A DNA stretch of 64,000 nt from Mesobacillus subterraneus (lineage in GTDB: Bacteria > Bacillota > Bacilli > Bacillales > Cytobacillaceae), in NCBI RefSeq assembly GCF_003937825.1, contig NZ_RSFW01000009.1:1-64000 (forward strand), written 5' to 3'. The position numbers and the translations under genes were made by a program. Positions 17,699 to 26,976 of the stretch are shown one piece after another. The notes below the pieces were generated by a model, which did no database searches, had not been told where the DNA came from, and saw only the letters and a program-made list of their open reading frames with translations. Position 1 is the first letter of the stretch, and the number at the start of each line of letters is the position of its first letter.

Positions 17699-17711
17699 CG
17701 AACATGCATTC
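17699..17711 (-). promoter_or_regulatory. Second, weaker LexA-like half-consensus site in the recA leader
   Basis: The minus strand reads GAATGCATGTTCG, close to the Bacillus SOS box (CGAAC-N4-GTTCG) but with one arm changed. It lies between the recA -10 and the start codon. Confidence 0.35.
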
Positions 17712-17748
17712 TGACTGTCCGCAAAACTCATTTTTAAAACCTACTATT

Positions 17749-17777
17749 ACTATACCTTTTTCCTGTCAGTTTGTCCA
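17749..17777 (-). promoter_or_regulatory. Sigma-A promoter of recA
   Basis: TGGACA (17772-17777, minus strand), a 17-bp spacer and TATAGT (17749-17754). Each hexamer is one base from consensus. The 5' leader is about 70 nt. Confidence 0.7.
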
Positions 17778-17786
17778 ACAAAAAAA

Positions 17787-17800
17787 CGAACATTTATTCG
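17787..17800 (-). promoter_or_regulatory. LexA (SOS) operator upstream of recA
   Basis: CGAATAAATGTTCG on the minus strand matches the CGAAT-N4-GTTCG layout of the B. subtilis recA SOS box and ends 9 bp upstream of the -35. LexA/DinR repression of recA is established in Bacillus. Confidence 0.75.
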
Positions 17801-17957
17801 ATTTTTTTCAAAGCTTAATAGCTTGGAAAAATGATTTTTGACTATGCTTTTCTGCAATTTTCGGCTGGAGTTTACCCTCTAAAACGCTATTATGGCGAAG
17901 TTTCTGTCTATTCACTTTCTCAGCCAGCCAAGAGTGGACTCCTGATGCAAAATATAA

Positions 17958-17985
17958 AACACGGAAGCATGATTACTTCCGTGTT
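17958..17985 (-). terminator. Terminator of cinA
   Basis: AACACGGAAG (17958-17967) and CTTCCGTGTT (17976-17985) form a perfect 10-bp stem that includes the cinA stop codon, followed by U-rich sequence on the minus strand. Confidence 0.85.
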
Positions 17986-19220
17986 CCTTTTAAACTATTA
18001 AGTATGAATTGGCAGCCAAATTTTACAGTGCGATTCCTGATTGCATTCCTCGAGCCGCCGAGGTTCAGCTTTTGGGACTGGACAGGCTTTCCTTTTATGT
18101 GAAGACCGATAAATACAGTTCCTGCAGCGTGTCCTTCCAGGCTGTCAGGTCCGGCCACACCAGTGAAGCTGATCCCTATGTCAGAGTTTGTCAGGGCAGC
18201 GGTATTGACAGCAAGTTCTTCCGCACATTGACTGCTTACGGCACCGAAACGTTCAATCGTTTCAGGTCTCACCTTCACCAGTTCCATTTTTGCCTCATTG
18301 GAGTAACAAACGAGGCCGCCTCTGAAGATGCTGCTTGCTCCGGGAAGGGCGGTCAATTCCTGCTGGAACAATCCTCCCGTAAGACTTTCTGCTGCAGAAA
18401 TGGTCATACCCTTGTCTTTCAGGTTCCTGGAAAGTTCGGCCATCAATGATGTTTCACCATATCCATATAAATACTCTCCGACCCTTGACCTGATTTCAGT
18501 TTCCACCTGATCAATCAAAGCCTCTGCTTTACCGGTTGAATCATCCCTCGCCGTCAGCCTCAAGGTTACTTCACTGTCACCTGCCAGCGGAGCGATCGTC
18601 GGATTGCTTTGCTGGTCGATCAAGTCTTCGATTTTAGCTTCAAGGGCTGCCTCGCCTATTCCAAAGAAGCGCAGGACTCGCGATTCAATTTTCGCCTGGT
18701 TGCCATACATTCCGACAATTGCTTCCTGTCCATATTTAATGAACATCGGCTCCATTTCCGATGGTGGTCCAGGCAGTAACATGTATTTGTGATTTTCCGT
18801 ATTGATAAACATCCCCGGAGCCATTCCATGGTCGTTTTTCAGGATGACAGACCCTTCAATGACAAGAGCCTGCTTTCGGTTGTTTTCGGTCATGACCCTG
18901 TTCGTTCTTTCAAAATACTGCTCGATTGAATCCATCGCTTCTTCATCAAGAACCAATTGTTTTCCAAGCTGGCTCGCAATTGTATCTTTGGTCAGGTCAT
19001 CTTTGGTAGGGCCAAGGCCACCGGTGAAGATGATTAACTCTGCGCGTTTCTGGGCTGTTTCCATGGCATGCCTCAGCCGATCAGGATTATCCCCTACAAC
19101 CGTGTGGTAGAAAACATTGATGCCCAGATCAGCAAGCTGTCTTGAAAGGAAGCGTGCATTCGTATTCACAATTTGTCCAAGGAGCAGCTCAGACCCCACG
19201 GCAATGATTTCAGCGTTCAT
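17973..19220 (-). CDS. cinA: CinA, competence/damage-inducible protein
   Basis: A 415-residue two-domain protein. The N-terminal MoCF-like (COG1058) domain has [15 protein letters not shown] and [12 protein letters not shown]. The C-terminal domain ([29 protein letters not shown]) is a PncC-type nicotinamide-nucleotide amidase. It starts at the ATG at 19220 behind AGGGGGA. It lies directly upstream of recA, as in B. subtilis and other Firmicutes, but with its own terminator before recA. The competence role is inferred from naming and synteny; NAD-repair activity is known for the C-terminal family. Confidence 0.93.
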   Translation of the reverse strand: MNAEIIAVGSELLLGQIVNTNARFLSRQLADLGINVFYHTVVGDNPDRLRHAMETAQKRAELIIFTGGLGPTKDDLTKDTIASQLGKQLVLDEEAMDSIEQYFERTNRVMTENNRKQALVIEGSVILKNDHGMAPGMFINTENHKYMLLPGPPSEMEPMFIKYGQEAIVGMYGNQAKIESRVLRFFGIGEAALEAKIEDLIDQQSNPTIAPLAGDSEVTLRLTARDDSTGKAEALIDQVETEIRSRVGEYLYGYGETSLMAELSRNLKDKGMTISAAESLTGGLFQQELTALPGASSIFRGGLVCYSNEAKMELVKVRPETIERFGAVSSQCAEELAVNTAALTNSDIGISFTGVAGPDSLEGHAAGTVFIGLHIKGKPVQSQKLNLGGSRNAIRNRTVKFGCQFILNSLKGTRK

Positions 19221-19308
19221 TGGTAATCCCCCTGCTCATTCAATTAGCTATGTTATTAGTTAAAGGCACTCACTAACAGAAATGTCTATATATCCCTAGC
19301 GAGGACCA

Positions 19309-19887
19309 TTATTTTGAGTCGCTGAATACATGCTTATTTTTCGCAAAATAATCCCATCCAGACCAGATCGTGAAGAACATGGCAACCCACAAAGCGATAT
19401 CAGCGAACGGAATCGAGAATGCTTCAAAAATGATATTGTGAAGCAGCAGTGCAGAGATGGCTACCGTCTGGGCCCACATCTTGATCTTGCCCGGCATCTT
19501 TGCCGCAACGACCTCGCCGCCGCCAGCAAGCAGGAGACGGAGACCAGTTACCGCAAATTCACGGCTAATGATGACGATAACGATCCACGCAGGTGCGTAT
19601 CCTAACTCAACCAATACAATCAAAGCTGAAGAGACAAGCAATTTATCTGCGAGCGGGTCAAGGAACTTCCCGAGGTTTGTCACCAGGTTGTGTTTTCTCG
19701 CCAGATATCCGTCTACCCAGTCAGTGACTGAAGCAAAGATATAAATCAATGCGCCTACAAGATGGGTTACAGGCATCGTCGTTCCCAGCATGGATATCTC
19801 TCCCCATGAAAAAGGCACGACCATCACAATCAGGAATAACGGAATCAATAAAATCCTTGAAACCGTAATTTTATTTGGCAAATTCAT
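19309..19887 (-). CDS. pgsA: CDP-diacylglycerol-glycerol-3-phosphate 3-phosphatidyltransferase
   Basis: Makes phosphatidylglycerophosphate, the first committed step of phosphatidylglycerol synthesis, in the membrane. It has 192 residues from MNLPNKITVSRI at 19887 (GGAGG, 8-nt spacing). The CDP-alcohol phosphotransferase motif with its aspartates is intact (DWVDGYLARK then GKFLDPLADK). About five hydrophobic segments are visible. It lies between rodZ and cinA, as in B. subtilis. Confidence 0.94.
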   Translation of the reverse strand: MNLPNKITVSRILLIPLFLIVMVVPFSWGEISMLGTTMPVTHLVGALIYIFASVTDWVDGYLARKHNLVTNLGKFLDPLADKLLVSSALIVLVELGYAPAWIVIVIISREFAVTGLRLLLAGGGEVVAAKMPGKIKMWAQTVAISALLLHNIIFEAFSIPFADIALWVAMFFTIWSGWDYFAKNKHVFSDSK

Positions 19888-19990
19888 ATTCTTTTCCTCC
19901 AAGGTGAAGTTTACAAAGCCAGAAGTTCTGACTTCCCCTATTATACGTGATATGTAAATGGAACATCAAAAATATGCCTATGATAATTTT

Positions 19991-20020
19991 AGCCCGTATA
20001 AACAACAGTCCATACGGGCT
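19991..20020 (-). terminator. Hairpin after rodZ
   Basis: AGCCCGTAT (19991-19999) and ATACGGGCT (20012-20020) form a perfect 9-bp stem. The tail has only a weak U run, so this may be a partial terminator before pgsA. Confidence 0.5.
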
Positions 20021-20065
20021 TCAATCATCTTAACTTATGATTCACCGGGCAGCACGGTTAACAGC

Positions 20066-20938
20066 TTACTTAACAAACTTGATCGTAATCAGCTGTGTCA
20101 TGTCCTGTTCAGGGGGAACTGCATATTCCAGCTTTTGATCATTCACGAAAATTTCTGTTTCCGGCGCTCGTCCAACATTGATTACAGCCTGTGTTTCGGC
20201 TGACAAGTCCTCTTCGTGGCTTTCATTCTCCCCTTTTACAAGGGTGCCCTGGAAAACAGACTTCCCTGCGCCATTTGAAAGACCGACCCAAGTCTGTCCC
20301 AGAGAAACGATCTTAATCACAAACTGATCGGTGTTTTTCAATTCATACACCGTGTTGCTGCCGCTGTTCGAAACCACTGCAAGCTCCTGGGCTGGTGTCT
20401 CAGGTTCTGCTTCTTCCTCTGCAGGCTCTTCTTCTGCGGCTTCTTCTTCACCCTCATCAGGGCTCTCATCGCCAAAGTCCTGAGACTCTTCATAACCCGG
20501 TTGGCTCTTATCAGTAGTAGTAGGCTGTTCTGTATTTCCTCCTGCATACTTTACTACCAGATACCAGACAAAAACAATGGCACCGATGATAAAGGCTGCA
20601 ATCAAGATCTTGGGCAGAATGTCAAAGACCTTTGACGTGTCAGGGGAAATGGTTTTCCTGGACTGAACGCGGGATAATTGCTCCGGCAGCTCTTCATTGT
20701 ATGTAGATGGAACATCATTTTTATATTGCTCAAACAGCTGATCCGGATCCAGTCCGACAGCTTCAGCATATTGCTTGATAAAAGCGCGCACATAGAACTT
20801 TCCGGGCATCATCGAGTAATTGCCTTCCTCAATGCCAAGAAGGTAACGCTTTTGGATTTTCGTGATGGACTGTAGTTCGTCCAAGCTGAGGCCCCTGGCT
20901 TCACGTGCTTCTTTTAAAACTGTTCCTAACTCAGTCAC
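20066..20938 (-). CDS. rodZ: RodZ-like cell-shape protein (YmfM)
   Basis: Links MreB to the cell-wall elongation machinery. From the GTG at 20938 (behind GAAGGTG) it has 290 residues. In order: a Cro/C1-type helix-turn-helix domain (about 1-75, LKEAREARGLSLDELQ), a membrane helix (about 110-130, KILIAAFIIGAIVFVWYLVV), a very acidic linker with EE/AEE repeats, and a C-terminal DUF4115 beta domain. It begins 20 nt after ymfK and is probably co-transcribed with it. An in-frame TTG at 20953 is the alternative start. Confidence 0.88.
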   Translation of the reverse strand: MTELGTVLKEAREARGLSLDELQSITKIQKRYLLGIEEGNYSMMPGKFYVRAFIKQYAEAVGLDPDQLFEQYKNDVPSTYNEELPEQLSRVQSRKTISPDTSKVFDILPKILIAAFIIGAIVFVWYLVVKYAGGNTEQPTTTDKSQPGYEESQDFGDESPDEGEEEAAEEEPAEEEAEPETPAQELAVVSNSGSNTVYELKNTDQFVIKIVSLGQTWVGLSNGAGKSVFQGTLVKGENESHEEDLSAETQAVINVGRAPETEIFVNDQKLEYAVPPEQDMTQLITIKFVK

Positions 20939-20958
20939 GATAACACCTTCCAATACTG

Positions 20959-21750
20959 TTAAAAATCAAATCCTCCGAAATCCGAATCAGTAAACATGTG
21001 ATTCTTCTGAACCATATCATATACGATTTCTTCATCTGGATTGTTCCGAAGTTCTATAATGTAATCAAAATCTTCCATTGTATATTCCGTATTCTGCACA
21101 AAAATATCCGGGTGTTCCACTACCTTGACTGCCGGAAGTCGCATGATTTCCCTGACAAGCTGCCAGTGCTTTTCATTTGCCCTCCTGGTCGAGACAATCC
21201 CGTCAATGATGAACAGGTTATCGGCATTGTATTCGTCCTCGATCAGCTGATTACGGATCGTTTGCTTCAGTAAGGTGGATGACACAAACAGCCAGCGTTT
21301 ATTGGCACAAACACTCGAAGCGACAACAGATTCCGTCTTCCCTACCCGGGGCATTCCCCTGATCCCAATCAGTTTGTGCCCTTCCATCTTAAACAATTCT
21401 GCCATAAAATCGACAAGTAGTCCAAGCTCATCCCTTACGAACCTGAAGGTTTTTTTGTCATCAGCATCACGCTGTATGTATCGGCCATGTCTAACCGCCA
21501 TCCGGTCACGAAGTTTTGGTTCCCGGATCTTAATTACCCTTATTGTATCCATTGTATTTAAAATTGACTCTAATCGTTCAATCTGGTCATCATCATTTGC
21601 AAGGATCAAGAGGCCGCGTCTTCCTTCGTCGACTCCATTGATCGTGACAATATTGATTGACAGCATCCCAAGCAAAGAGGAAATATCACCAAGCAGTCCT
21701 GGACGGTTGATTACGATTTCATATTCCAAGTACCATTCTTTTCTCTCCAT
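20959..21750 (-). CDS. ymfK: DUF3388 protein YmfK (ACT domain plus P-loop)
   Basis: A 263-residue protein conserved in Bacillaceae, with no proven function known to me. The N-terminal 75 residues look like an ACT domain (VINRPGLLGDISSLLGML). The second part holds GMPRVGKTE, which fits the Walker A pattern GxxxxGK[ST], and NLFIIDGI, which fits a Walker B strand. An upstream ATG is 3 nt from AGGAGG; the second ATG (21750) has better spacing. It lies between ymfJ and rodZ. The P-loop reading is from the motif alone. Confidence 0.82.
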   Translation of the reverse strand: MERKEWYLEYEIVINRPGLLGDISSLLGMLSINIVTINGVDEGRRGLLILANDDDQIERLESILNTMDTIRVIKIREPKLRDRMAVRHGRYIQRDADDKKTFRFVRDELGLLVDFMAELFKMEGHKLIGIRGMPRVGKTESVVASSVCANKRWLFVSSTLLKQTIRNQLIEDEYNADNLFIIDGIVSTRRANEKHWQLVREIMRLPAVKVVEHPDIFVQNTEYTMEDFDYIIELRNNPDEEIVYDMVQKNHMFTDSDFGGFDF

Positions 21751-21912
21751 CATTCTCCTCCTCTGCTATTAGCCCAACTTCTGCGACACAATTTGACATC
21801 AAATATCTAGCTACTATAATATATGATTTTTCAAGAAGATGAAAGGAAAAACAAGCCAAGTTTCAAAAGTGGATAACTTCAACTCAAAAATGCCCAATCT
21901 CCAACCGGAAAT

Positions 21913-21940
21913 AAAAAAAAGAGAGGAAATCATCCCTCTC
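21913..21940 (-). terminator. Terminator of ymfJ
   Basis: GAGAGG (21921-21926) and CCTCTC (21935-21940) form the stem, with an uninterrupted U8 run on the minus strand. Confidence 0.75.
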
Positions 21941-21953
21941 AAAAATCCCTTGC

Positions 21954-22211
21954 TTATCTTGTTCCGTTGTTTTGGACCAGCTTTACCATCATCGTTGCAA
22001 TGGCATGCTGCTCATCAGGGCTGGCAACTGACCAAAGGTCTGCAAGGACTCTTTCCTGTTCATTTTTAGGATCGACATTCTTAGCAAGATAGTCCCCAAT
22101 TTGGTAAGCAAGGTCACCCATGACTTCTTTGTTCATTCCCTGATCCTGAGCCTGGTGAAGGCGATCTCCCAGGAAATCCTTCCATTGATTCCAATTATCC
22201 AGTACGGACAT
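21954..22211 (-). CDS. ymfJ: DUF3243 protein YmfJ
   Basis: An 85-residue acidic helical protein of the DUF3243 family (YmfJ). The start MSVLDNWNQWKDFLGDRL follows AAGGAGG. No catalytic motif or membrane segment is seen. The position between ymfI and ymfK matches B. subtilis. Function unknown. Confidence 0.88.
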   Translation of the reverse strand: MSVLDNWNQWKDFLGDRLHQAQDQGMNKEVMGDLAYQIGDYLAKNVDPKNEQERVLADLWSVASPDEQHAIATMMVKLVQNNGTR

Positions 22212-22312
22212 ATTGACAACCTCCTTGTCTAAAATAGTACAAGGTTATTTTGCTTACGTACCATGATAATTATTCATATTCTGTTTTGTTTTGCAAAATT
22301 GTCACATTTACA

Positions 22313-23035
22313 TTAAGTATGCCAGCCACCGTTGATCGCAAGTACTTGCCCGGTAATATATGAAGCCTTTTCCGATAAGAGGAACTTTACACTCTCTGCT
22401 ACCTCATCAGGACTTCCCAGCCTGCCCGCCGGGATATCCTCTGCAATAGCTTCAACTTCCTCCGGAGAAAAACCAGCCATCATCGGTGTATGAATGGCTC
22501 CAGGAGCTACAGCATTCACCCTGATCCCTGATGGTGCCAGCTCCTTGCTTAATGCTTTCGCGAAGGAGATCTGGGCACCTTTGGCCATGGAATAGGCTAC
22601 TTCGCAAGCAGCTCCTGTCTGGCCCCAGATGGATGAGACAATAACGATCCCTCCGCTTTGTTTATGCCTTAATTTCGGAATCAGTTTCTTAGTCAGTAAA
22701 AGCGGCGAGGTTATATGTACTTGAATCAAGGCCTCCGCATCCATTTCATCCAGGTCCTCCAGCAGTCCATACACACTATTACCCGCATTATGTACGATGG
22801 CATCAAGCGAAAAAATACTGCCAGCCAGATCAAGATAGCCTCTCGGGGAAGCCAAATCCGCCTGTACTGGCACATATTCTCCTTCATACTGTCCAAGCTC
22901 ATCGAGAAGCTCATGTATTCCCTGTTTATTTTTATTGTAATGGAGGTATAGCGAATAGCCCGATGCAGCCAGTTTTAACGAGACCGCCTTGCCAATGGAT
23001 CCGCTTGCCCCGGTTATCAACGCAAACTTTTTCAT
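22313..23035 (-). CDS. ymfI: SDR-family oxidoreductase YmfI
   Basis: A short-chain dehydrogenase/reductase of 240 residues from MKKFALITGASGSIGKAV (23035; RBS GGAAAGGGA). The NAD(P)-binding TGASGSIG, the NAG motif (HNAGNS), the catalytic Ser in IVSSIWG and the YSMAK pair are intact. It resembles 3-oxoacyl-ACP reductases (FabG-like), but the substrate is not known. It lies downstream of the M16 peptidase pair, from which a hairpin separates it. Confidence 0.87.
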   Translation of the reverse strand: MKKFALITGASGSIGKAVSLKLAASGYSLYLHYNKNKQGIHELLDELGQYEGEYVPVQADLASPRGYLDLAGSIFSLDAIVHNAGNSVYGLLEDLDEMDAEALIQVHITSPLLLTKKLIPKLRHKQSGGIVIVSSIWGQTGAACEVAYSMAKGAQISFAKALSKELAPSGIRVNAVAPGAIHTPMMAGFSPEEVEAIAEDIPAGRLGSPDEVAESVKFLLSEKASYITGQVLAINGGWHT

Positions 23036-23056
23036 ACTTCCCTTTCCTCTCCCATT

Positions 23057-23081
23057 TAAAAGGCGCCGGAAGAACCGGCGC
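23057..23081 (-). terminator. Terminator between ymfH and ymfI
   Basis: GCGCCGG (23063-23069) and CCGGCGC (23075-23081) form a G-C rich stem with a 5-nt loop and a UUUU tail on the minus strand. Confidence 0.7.
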
Positions 23082-23092
23082 ACAGCATTTCT

Positions 23093-24385
23093 TTACTTAT
23101 CCTTAGGGACCACCTGGCAAACCGTGAATCGATCCTCATCGATCAAGGTATTTGCCGCATTTTTGATATCGTCCAGTGTAAGGCTTTCAAGTACTGGTAC
23201 AACATCAAACAGATCCATGTCATTGAAAGCATAACGCGTAAACTGGTTGGCGATATACTCTGGGGAATTTACCGCTCTAAGGAATGCACCAATTTTTTTC
23301 TTTTTGGTCCGTTCCAGATTTTCCGCTGTCAAGCCAGCACCAGCCTTCGCCTCCATCAGCATGGCTTCAAGCCTGCCTGCAAGGACATCCGGTTCATTTG
23401 TATCACCGCCCACCATAGCAAAACCAAAGCCAAATTCCTGTGAATAGTCATAGGAAAACGTGTCATCAATCAAACCCGCTCCATACAGCTCTGTGTAGTT
23501 TTCAGAGCTTTTTCCAAACAGAAGATCAAGGAGGACGTTGATGGAAAGCTCGCTCTTAAGCATCTCCTTGCCCGACTGAGTCGGATTGGCCGCCTTTATG
23601 CCAACCAGGCATTTAGATGTCTGGACATTCATTTTAAGGACCTGTTTCTTTTCGGCGACCCCGGCCTGCTCCTCATCGAACTTCCGCTGAATCTCAGGCT
23701 TGTTCTTGTATTCCTTCTTGCTCTGATTTTCTTTGATTTGTCCCATGATTTCCTCGGGACTTACCGGGCCTGTGACGAACAGGAGCATATTGCTCGGGTG
23801 ATAGAAGGTTTCATAGCATTCATATAGCATATCCTTCGTAATATGTGAAATCGATTCAATCGTCCCTGCAATGTCAATGCTCACCGGATGGTTTTTATAC
23901 ATATTCTGAATCAGGCCGAAATACAGTCTCCAATCAGGATTATCATCGTACATGGTTATCTCCTGGCCGATGATTCCCTTCTCCTTTTCAACGGTCTTTT
24001 CGGTAAAATAAGGCTCCTGGACAAAGTCAATCAATGTCTCAAGGTTCCTTTCAACCTGTGAAGTGCTCGAGAACAAATAGGCCGTCCTGGTAAATGAAGT
24101 AAAAGCATTGGCGGAAGCACCCTGCTTGCTGAACTGCTGGAATACGTCGCCATCCTCTTTTTCGAATAATTTATGCTCAAGGAAATGGGCTATGCCATCC
24201 GGCACCTTCACATCTTCACTTTTTCCCGGCGGAAGGAAATGATTATCGATTGAACCATATTTGGTCGTGAAGGTGGCGTAAGTTTTATTGAAGCCTTTTT
24301 TAGGCAGGATGTAAACATCAAGGCCATTGTCCAGCTTTTCATAGAACAATTCTTCCTGAAGCTGTTCGAATATGATTTTCTCCAT
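23093..24385 (-). CDS. ymfH: M16-family zinc peptidase YmfH (catalytic partner)
   Basis: A 430-residue insulinase-family peptidase. The inverted zinc motif HFLEH is at residues 67-71, with a likely third ligand in GQEITMY (about 142). The start MEKIIFEQLQ overlaps the stop of ymfF by one base (TAATG), so the two are translationally coupled and probably act as a heterodimer. The C-terminal half lacks the Arg/Tyr substrate-binding pair seen in ymfF. In B. subtilis this gene pair is linked to processing of small peptides; the substrate here is not known. Confidence 0.9.
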   Translation of the reverse strand: MEKIIFEQLQEELFYEKLDNGLDVYILPKKGFNKTYATFTTKYGSIDNHFLPPGKSEDVKVPDGIAHFLEHKLFEKEDGDVFQQFSKQGASANAFTSFTRTAYLFSSTSQVERNLETLIDFVQEPYFTEKTVEKEKGIIGQEITMYDDNPDWRLYFGLIQNMYKNHPVSIDIAGTIESISHITKDMLYECYETFYHPSNMLLFVTGPVSPEEIMGQIKENQSKKEYKNKPEIQRKFDEEQAGVAEKKQVLKMNVQTSKCLVGIKAANPTQSGKEMLKSELSINVLLDLLFGKSSENYTELYGAGLIDDTFSYDYSQEFGFGFAMVGGDTNEPDVLAGRLEAMLMEAKAGAGLTAENLERTKKKKIGAFLRAVNSPEYIANQFTRYAFNDMDLFDVVPVLESLTLDDIKNAANTLIDEDRFTVCQVVPKDK

Positions 24386-25662
24386 TATTTGTCCGCCCCC
24401 AATCCTGTTAAGAAGTAAACCGTATCCAGCTCGACTTTTTTCGCTACCTGGACGATTTCTTCTTTCGTTGTATTTCTCATACCCTGAAGCCACTCATCAA
24501 GGCTGACAGTCTTGTCGGACACTACATTGTGGTAAAGCACCTCAACCATCCCTCTCGCTGTGTCCAAAGTCTCTAGCAGCTGGTTTTCAATGACTGCCTT
24601 AGTCTGATCGATCTCCTGATCCGTGAAATCTCCTGCTGTCATAGCCGCCATCTGTTCCTTGATAATTTTAACGGCCAGTTCAAAATTATTGAACTCTATC
24701 CCGGACATCACCATCATCAATCCCTTGTGACTTTCCAGGCGGCTGGCAACATAGTAGGCGAGGCTATTTTTTTCCCTTACATTGATAAAGAGCTTTGAAT
24801 GTGAAAAGCCCCCGAAAATACCATTGAACACCTGCAGTGCGTAGTAATCTTGGTCTCCATAGAGAACATTGGTCCTGTACCCGATATTCAGCTTACCTTG
24901 TTTGACATCCTCTTGATCCTTCACTGTCTTCTCTTCAACTTTTCCATTGGCTAATGGTTCAACCAGTTTCGGAGTGCGAGGACTGAATTGGAGTAATTCA
25001 TCAGCCACTGAACGGACTTCCTCTTCGTTCACATCGCCAATGATGAATAAATCCATTTCATCTTCACCAAACGCCTGTTGATAATACTCATATAGATTCT
25101 TTTCATCAATTTCCGGGATATCATCGATTTCTCCATTTACATGCAGGGCATAAGGTTCATCCTTGCACATTTCCTGAACGAGCCGGAAATTGGAATAACG
25201 CATCTTATCATCGTAAACAGCCTGAATCCTTTGCTTCAAGGTTCTCTTTTCTTTTTCGACAGTGTCCTTGTCAAATGAGGCGTTATCACTAAAAGGATTC
25301 ACCAGTATTTCCGCCATTAATTGCATGCCTTTCTTTAAAAGCGGCTCCGGATCACTTAGGAATTTCTCATTGGCAATTTCCAATGAAAAACTCAGCACCT
25401 GATATTCACCCTTTTTCGAAACATCCACAAATAAATTAGCGCCGTAAAGCTCATCAAGGTACGAACGAAGCTTCGAAGTAGAAGGATAGGCTTTGGAGCT
25501 GCTTTGCAATACATATGGAAGCAGAGCCCTCTTTGTTACATTTTCTCTGGTCAGCGGGGCCTTCATTTTCCATACGATTGTATTTGTCTTGAACTTTTCT
25601 GTCTTCACAACATGTAGCTTATAGCCTTTCATATCCTTGATTGATTCCGAAATGACTGCCAT
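24385..25662 (-). CDS. ymfF: M16-family peptidase homologue YmfF (lacks zinc motif)
   Basis: A 425-residue insulinase-family protein started at the ATG behind AAAGGAGG. The position where HXXEH should lie reads LLPYVLQSSS, so it cannot bind the catalytic zinc. The C-terminal half keeps the R...Y region (FINVREKNSLAYYVASRL) used for substrate binding in M16 enzymes. With ymfH it makes a complementary pair, as in known M16B heterodimers. It is first in the unit and overlaps ymfH by one base. Confidence 0.88.
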   Translation of the reverse strand: MAVISESIKDMKGYKLHVVKTEKFKTNTIVWKMKAPLTRENVTKRALLPYVLQSSSKAYPSTSKLRSYLDELYGANLFVDVSKKGEYQVLSFSLEIANEKFLSDPEPLLKKGMQLMAEILVNPFSDNASFDKDTVEKEKRTLKQRIQAVYDDKMRYSNFRLVQEMCKDEPYALHVNGEIDDIPEIDEKNLYEYYQQAFGEDEMDLFIIGDVNEEEVRSVADELLQFSPRTPKLVEPLANGKVEEKTVKDQEDVKQGKLNIGYRTNVLYGDQDYYALQVFNGIFGGFSHSKLFINVREKNSLAYYVASRLESHKGLMMVMSGIEFNNFELAVKIIKEQMAAMTAGDFTDQEIDQTKAVIENQLLETLDTARGMVEVLYHNVVSDKTVSLDEWLQGMRNTTKEEIVQVAKKVELDTVYFLTGLGADK

Positions 25663-25860
25663 TGAAATCCTCCTTTATTTATCGCAACAAGACTGGCCTT
25701 ACATGTTTCTTCTTCACATGAATCGATAAAATAAAACATTCTGCCTTATTATGTATACGTTGGAGTGCCTATATTTAATATTCCTATAAATATACTCTAA
25801 CTATACCTTTCATGTTCCGCCTAATTCAAGCAAACGAATGACAGGTCCCCATTACAGCAA

Positions 25861-25887
25861 AAGCTTCCCGAGGTGAATGGGAAGCTT
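25861..25887 (-). terminator. Terminator of the diguanylate cyclase gene
   Basis: AAGCTTCCC (25861-25869) and GGGAAGCTT (25879-25887) form a perfect 9-bp stem just after the stop codon. The tail is short (UUUUG). Confidence 0.75.
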
Positions 25888-26976
25888 CTAATGAATGGAA
25901 GCAGCAATTTCCTCATGCGCTGCTGAGTAATGATATGTATAACCGGTTTCAAACTTAGCCTGATTTTTCCCTCCAGCCTTTGCACTGTATAAGAGCTGGT
26001 CTGTGAATCCGAGAAGCTTATCTGGCAAAGCTTTCCCTCTGGAAGCGGCAATCCCGAAGCTCATTGTGATCCTGATGTCTTCATCCGTGTATCTTTCAGC
26101 ATCCAGCCTTGCATAAAGGTCGTCAAAAAAGGCGATCTGCCTTATTTCATCCATGGTCGGCAAAAGGAACGCAAATTCTTCCCCTCCATACCGAAAGGCT
26201 TGGGCATCATATTCATCCGCCAGTTCCTGGAAGATACCTCCGATTCTTCGCAGGATTTCATCTCCAGCCAAATGGCCGAATTGGTCGTTAATCTGTTTGA
26301 AATGATCGATATCTCCCATCACCAAAAGAAAGCTTTGCTTCGAACTCGTCATCAGCCTTAGCTGCTCCTGGAAATGACGATGATTATACAAACCCGTTAA
26401 ATAATCCGTAAACATCAGTTCATGGAAAATTTCCTTCTGTCTCAAGTGCTTCCTTTCCCTGATGACGATCAAGGAACCGAACACGCCAATGATCCAGATG
26501 AAAAGCAGATTAATGATAAATACAAAGGTAGTATGAAAGTCAAATTGAGCTTGTAGGCCAAAAATGGTGGTATATCCTATCGTCAGAGAAACGGAGGATA
26601 AAATAGCCCCTTTCGTCCGCCAGTAAATGGTTGCATGCATGACGACCAAATAAGCAATCGGGAACAGCGGCGACATCACTCCGTCCGTCAAGGCAAGCAG
26701 CCACATCAACGCAATATAATCAAAAACAATCCCTGATTTGGTAAGGACATTGAAGTACTCATTTCCTGCCGACATCTTGATTAAAGCCACCTGTGTCACA
26801 GCCATATAGATAAACCCAATCGCCAGCAAAATAGGGAAGGTTTCTTTGGTGAAATTAAGCCTGTCCGCCAATGGAGGAAAATAGAATACCAGAATTCCTA
26901 CCAATAAGAAGATCCAGCGTAAATATGAAAAGATTTTTTCCGTTTCTCGATCGTCCATATATAATGATAGCTTCAT
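25888..26976 (-). CDS. Membrane-bound GGDEF diguanylate cyclase
   Basis: A predicted c-di-GMP synthase, 362 residues from the ATG at 26976 (RBS AGAGGG, 7-nt spacing). The N-terminal half has about six hydrophobic segments (for example YLRWIFLLVGILVFYFPPLA and FIINLLFIWIIGVFGSLIVI). A short linker leads to a GGDEF domain with YNHRHFQEQL, DIDHFKQINDQFGHLAGDE and RYGGEEFAF. The signature is GGEEF, compatible with activity. No RxxD inhibitory site is seen five residues before it. The signal sensed is unknown. It lies between ymfF and the nup operon, a position not shared with B. subtilis. Confidence 0.88.
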   Translation of the reverse strand: MKLSLYMDDRETEKIFSYLRWIFLLVGILVFYFPPLADRLNFTKETFPILLAIGFIYMAVTQVALIKMSAGNEYFNVLTKSGIVFDYIALMWLLALTDGVMSPLFPIAYLVVMHATIYWRTKGAILSSVSLTIGYTTIFGLQAQFDFHTTFVFIINLLFIWIIGVFGSLIVIRERKHLRQKEIFHELMFTDYLTGLYNHRHFQEQLRLMTSSKQSFLLVMGDIDHFKQINDQFGHLAGDEILRRIGGIFQELADEYDAQAFRYGGEEFAFLLPTMDEIRQIAFFDDLYARLDAERYTDEDIRITMSFGIAASRGKALPDKLLGFTDQLLYSAKAGGKNQAKFETGYTYHYSAAHEEIAASIH

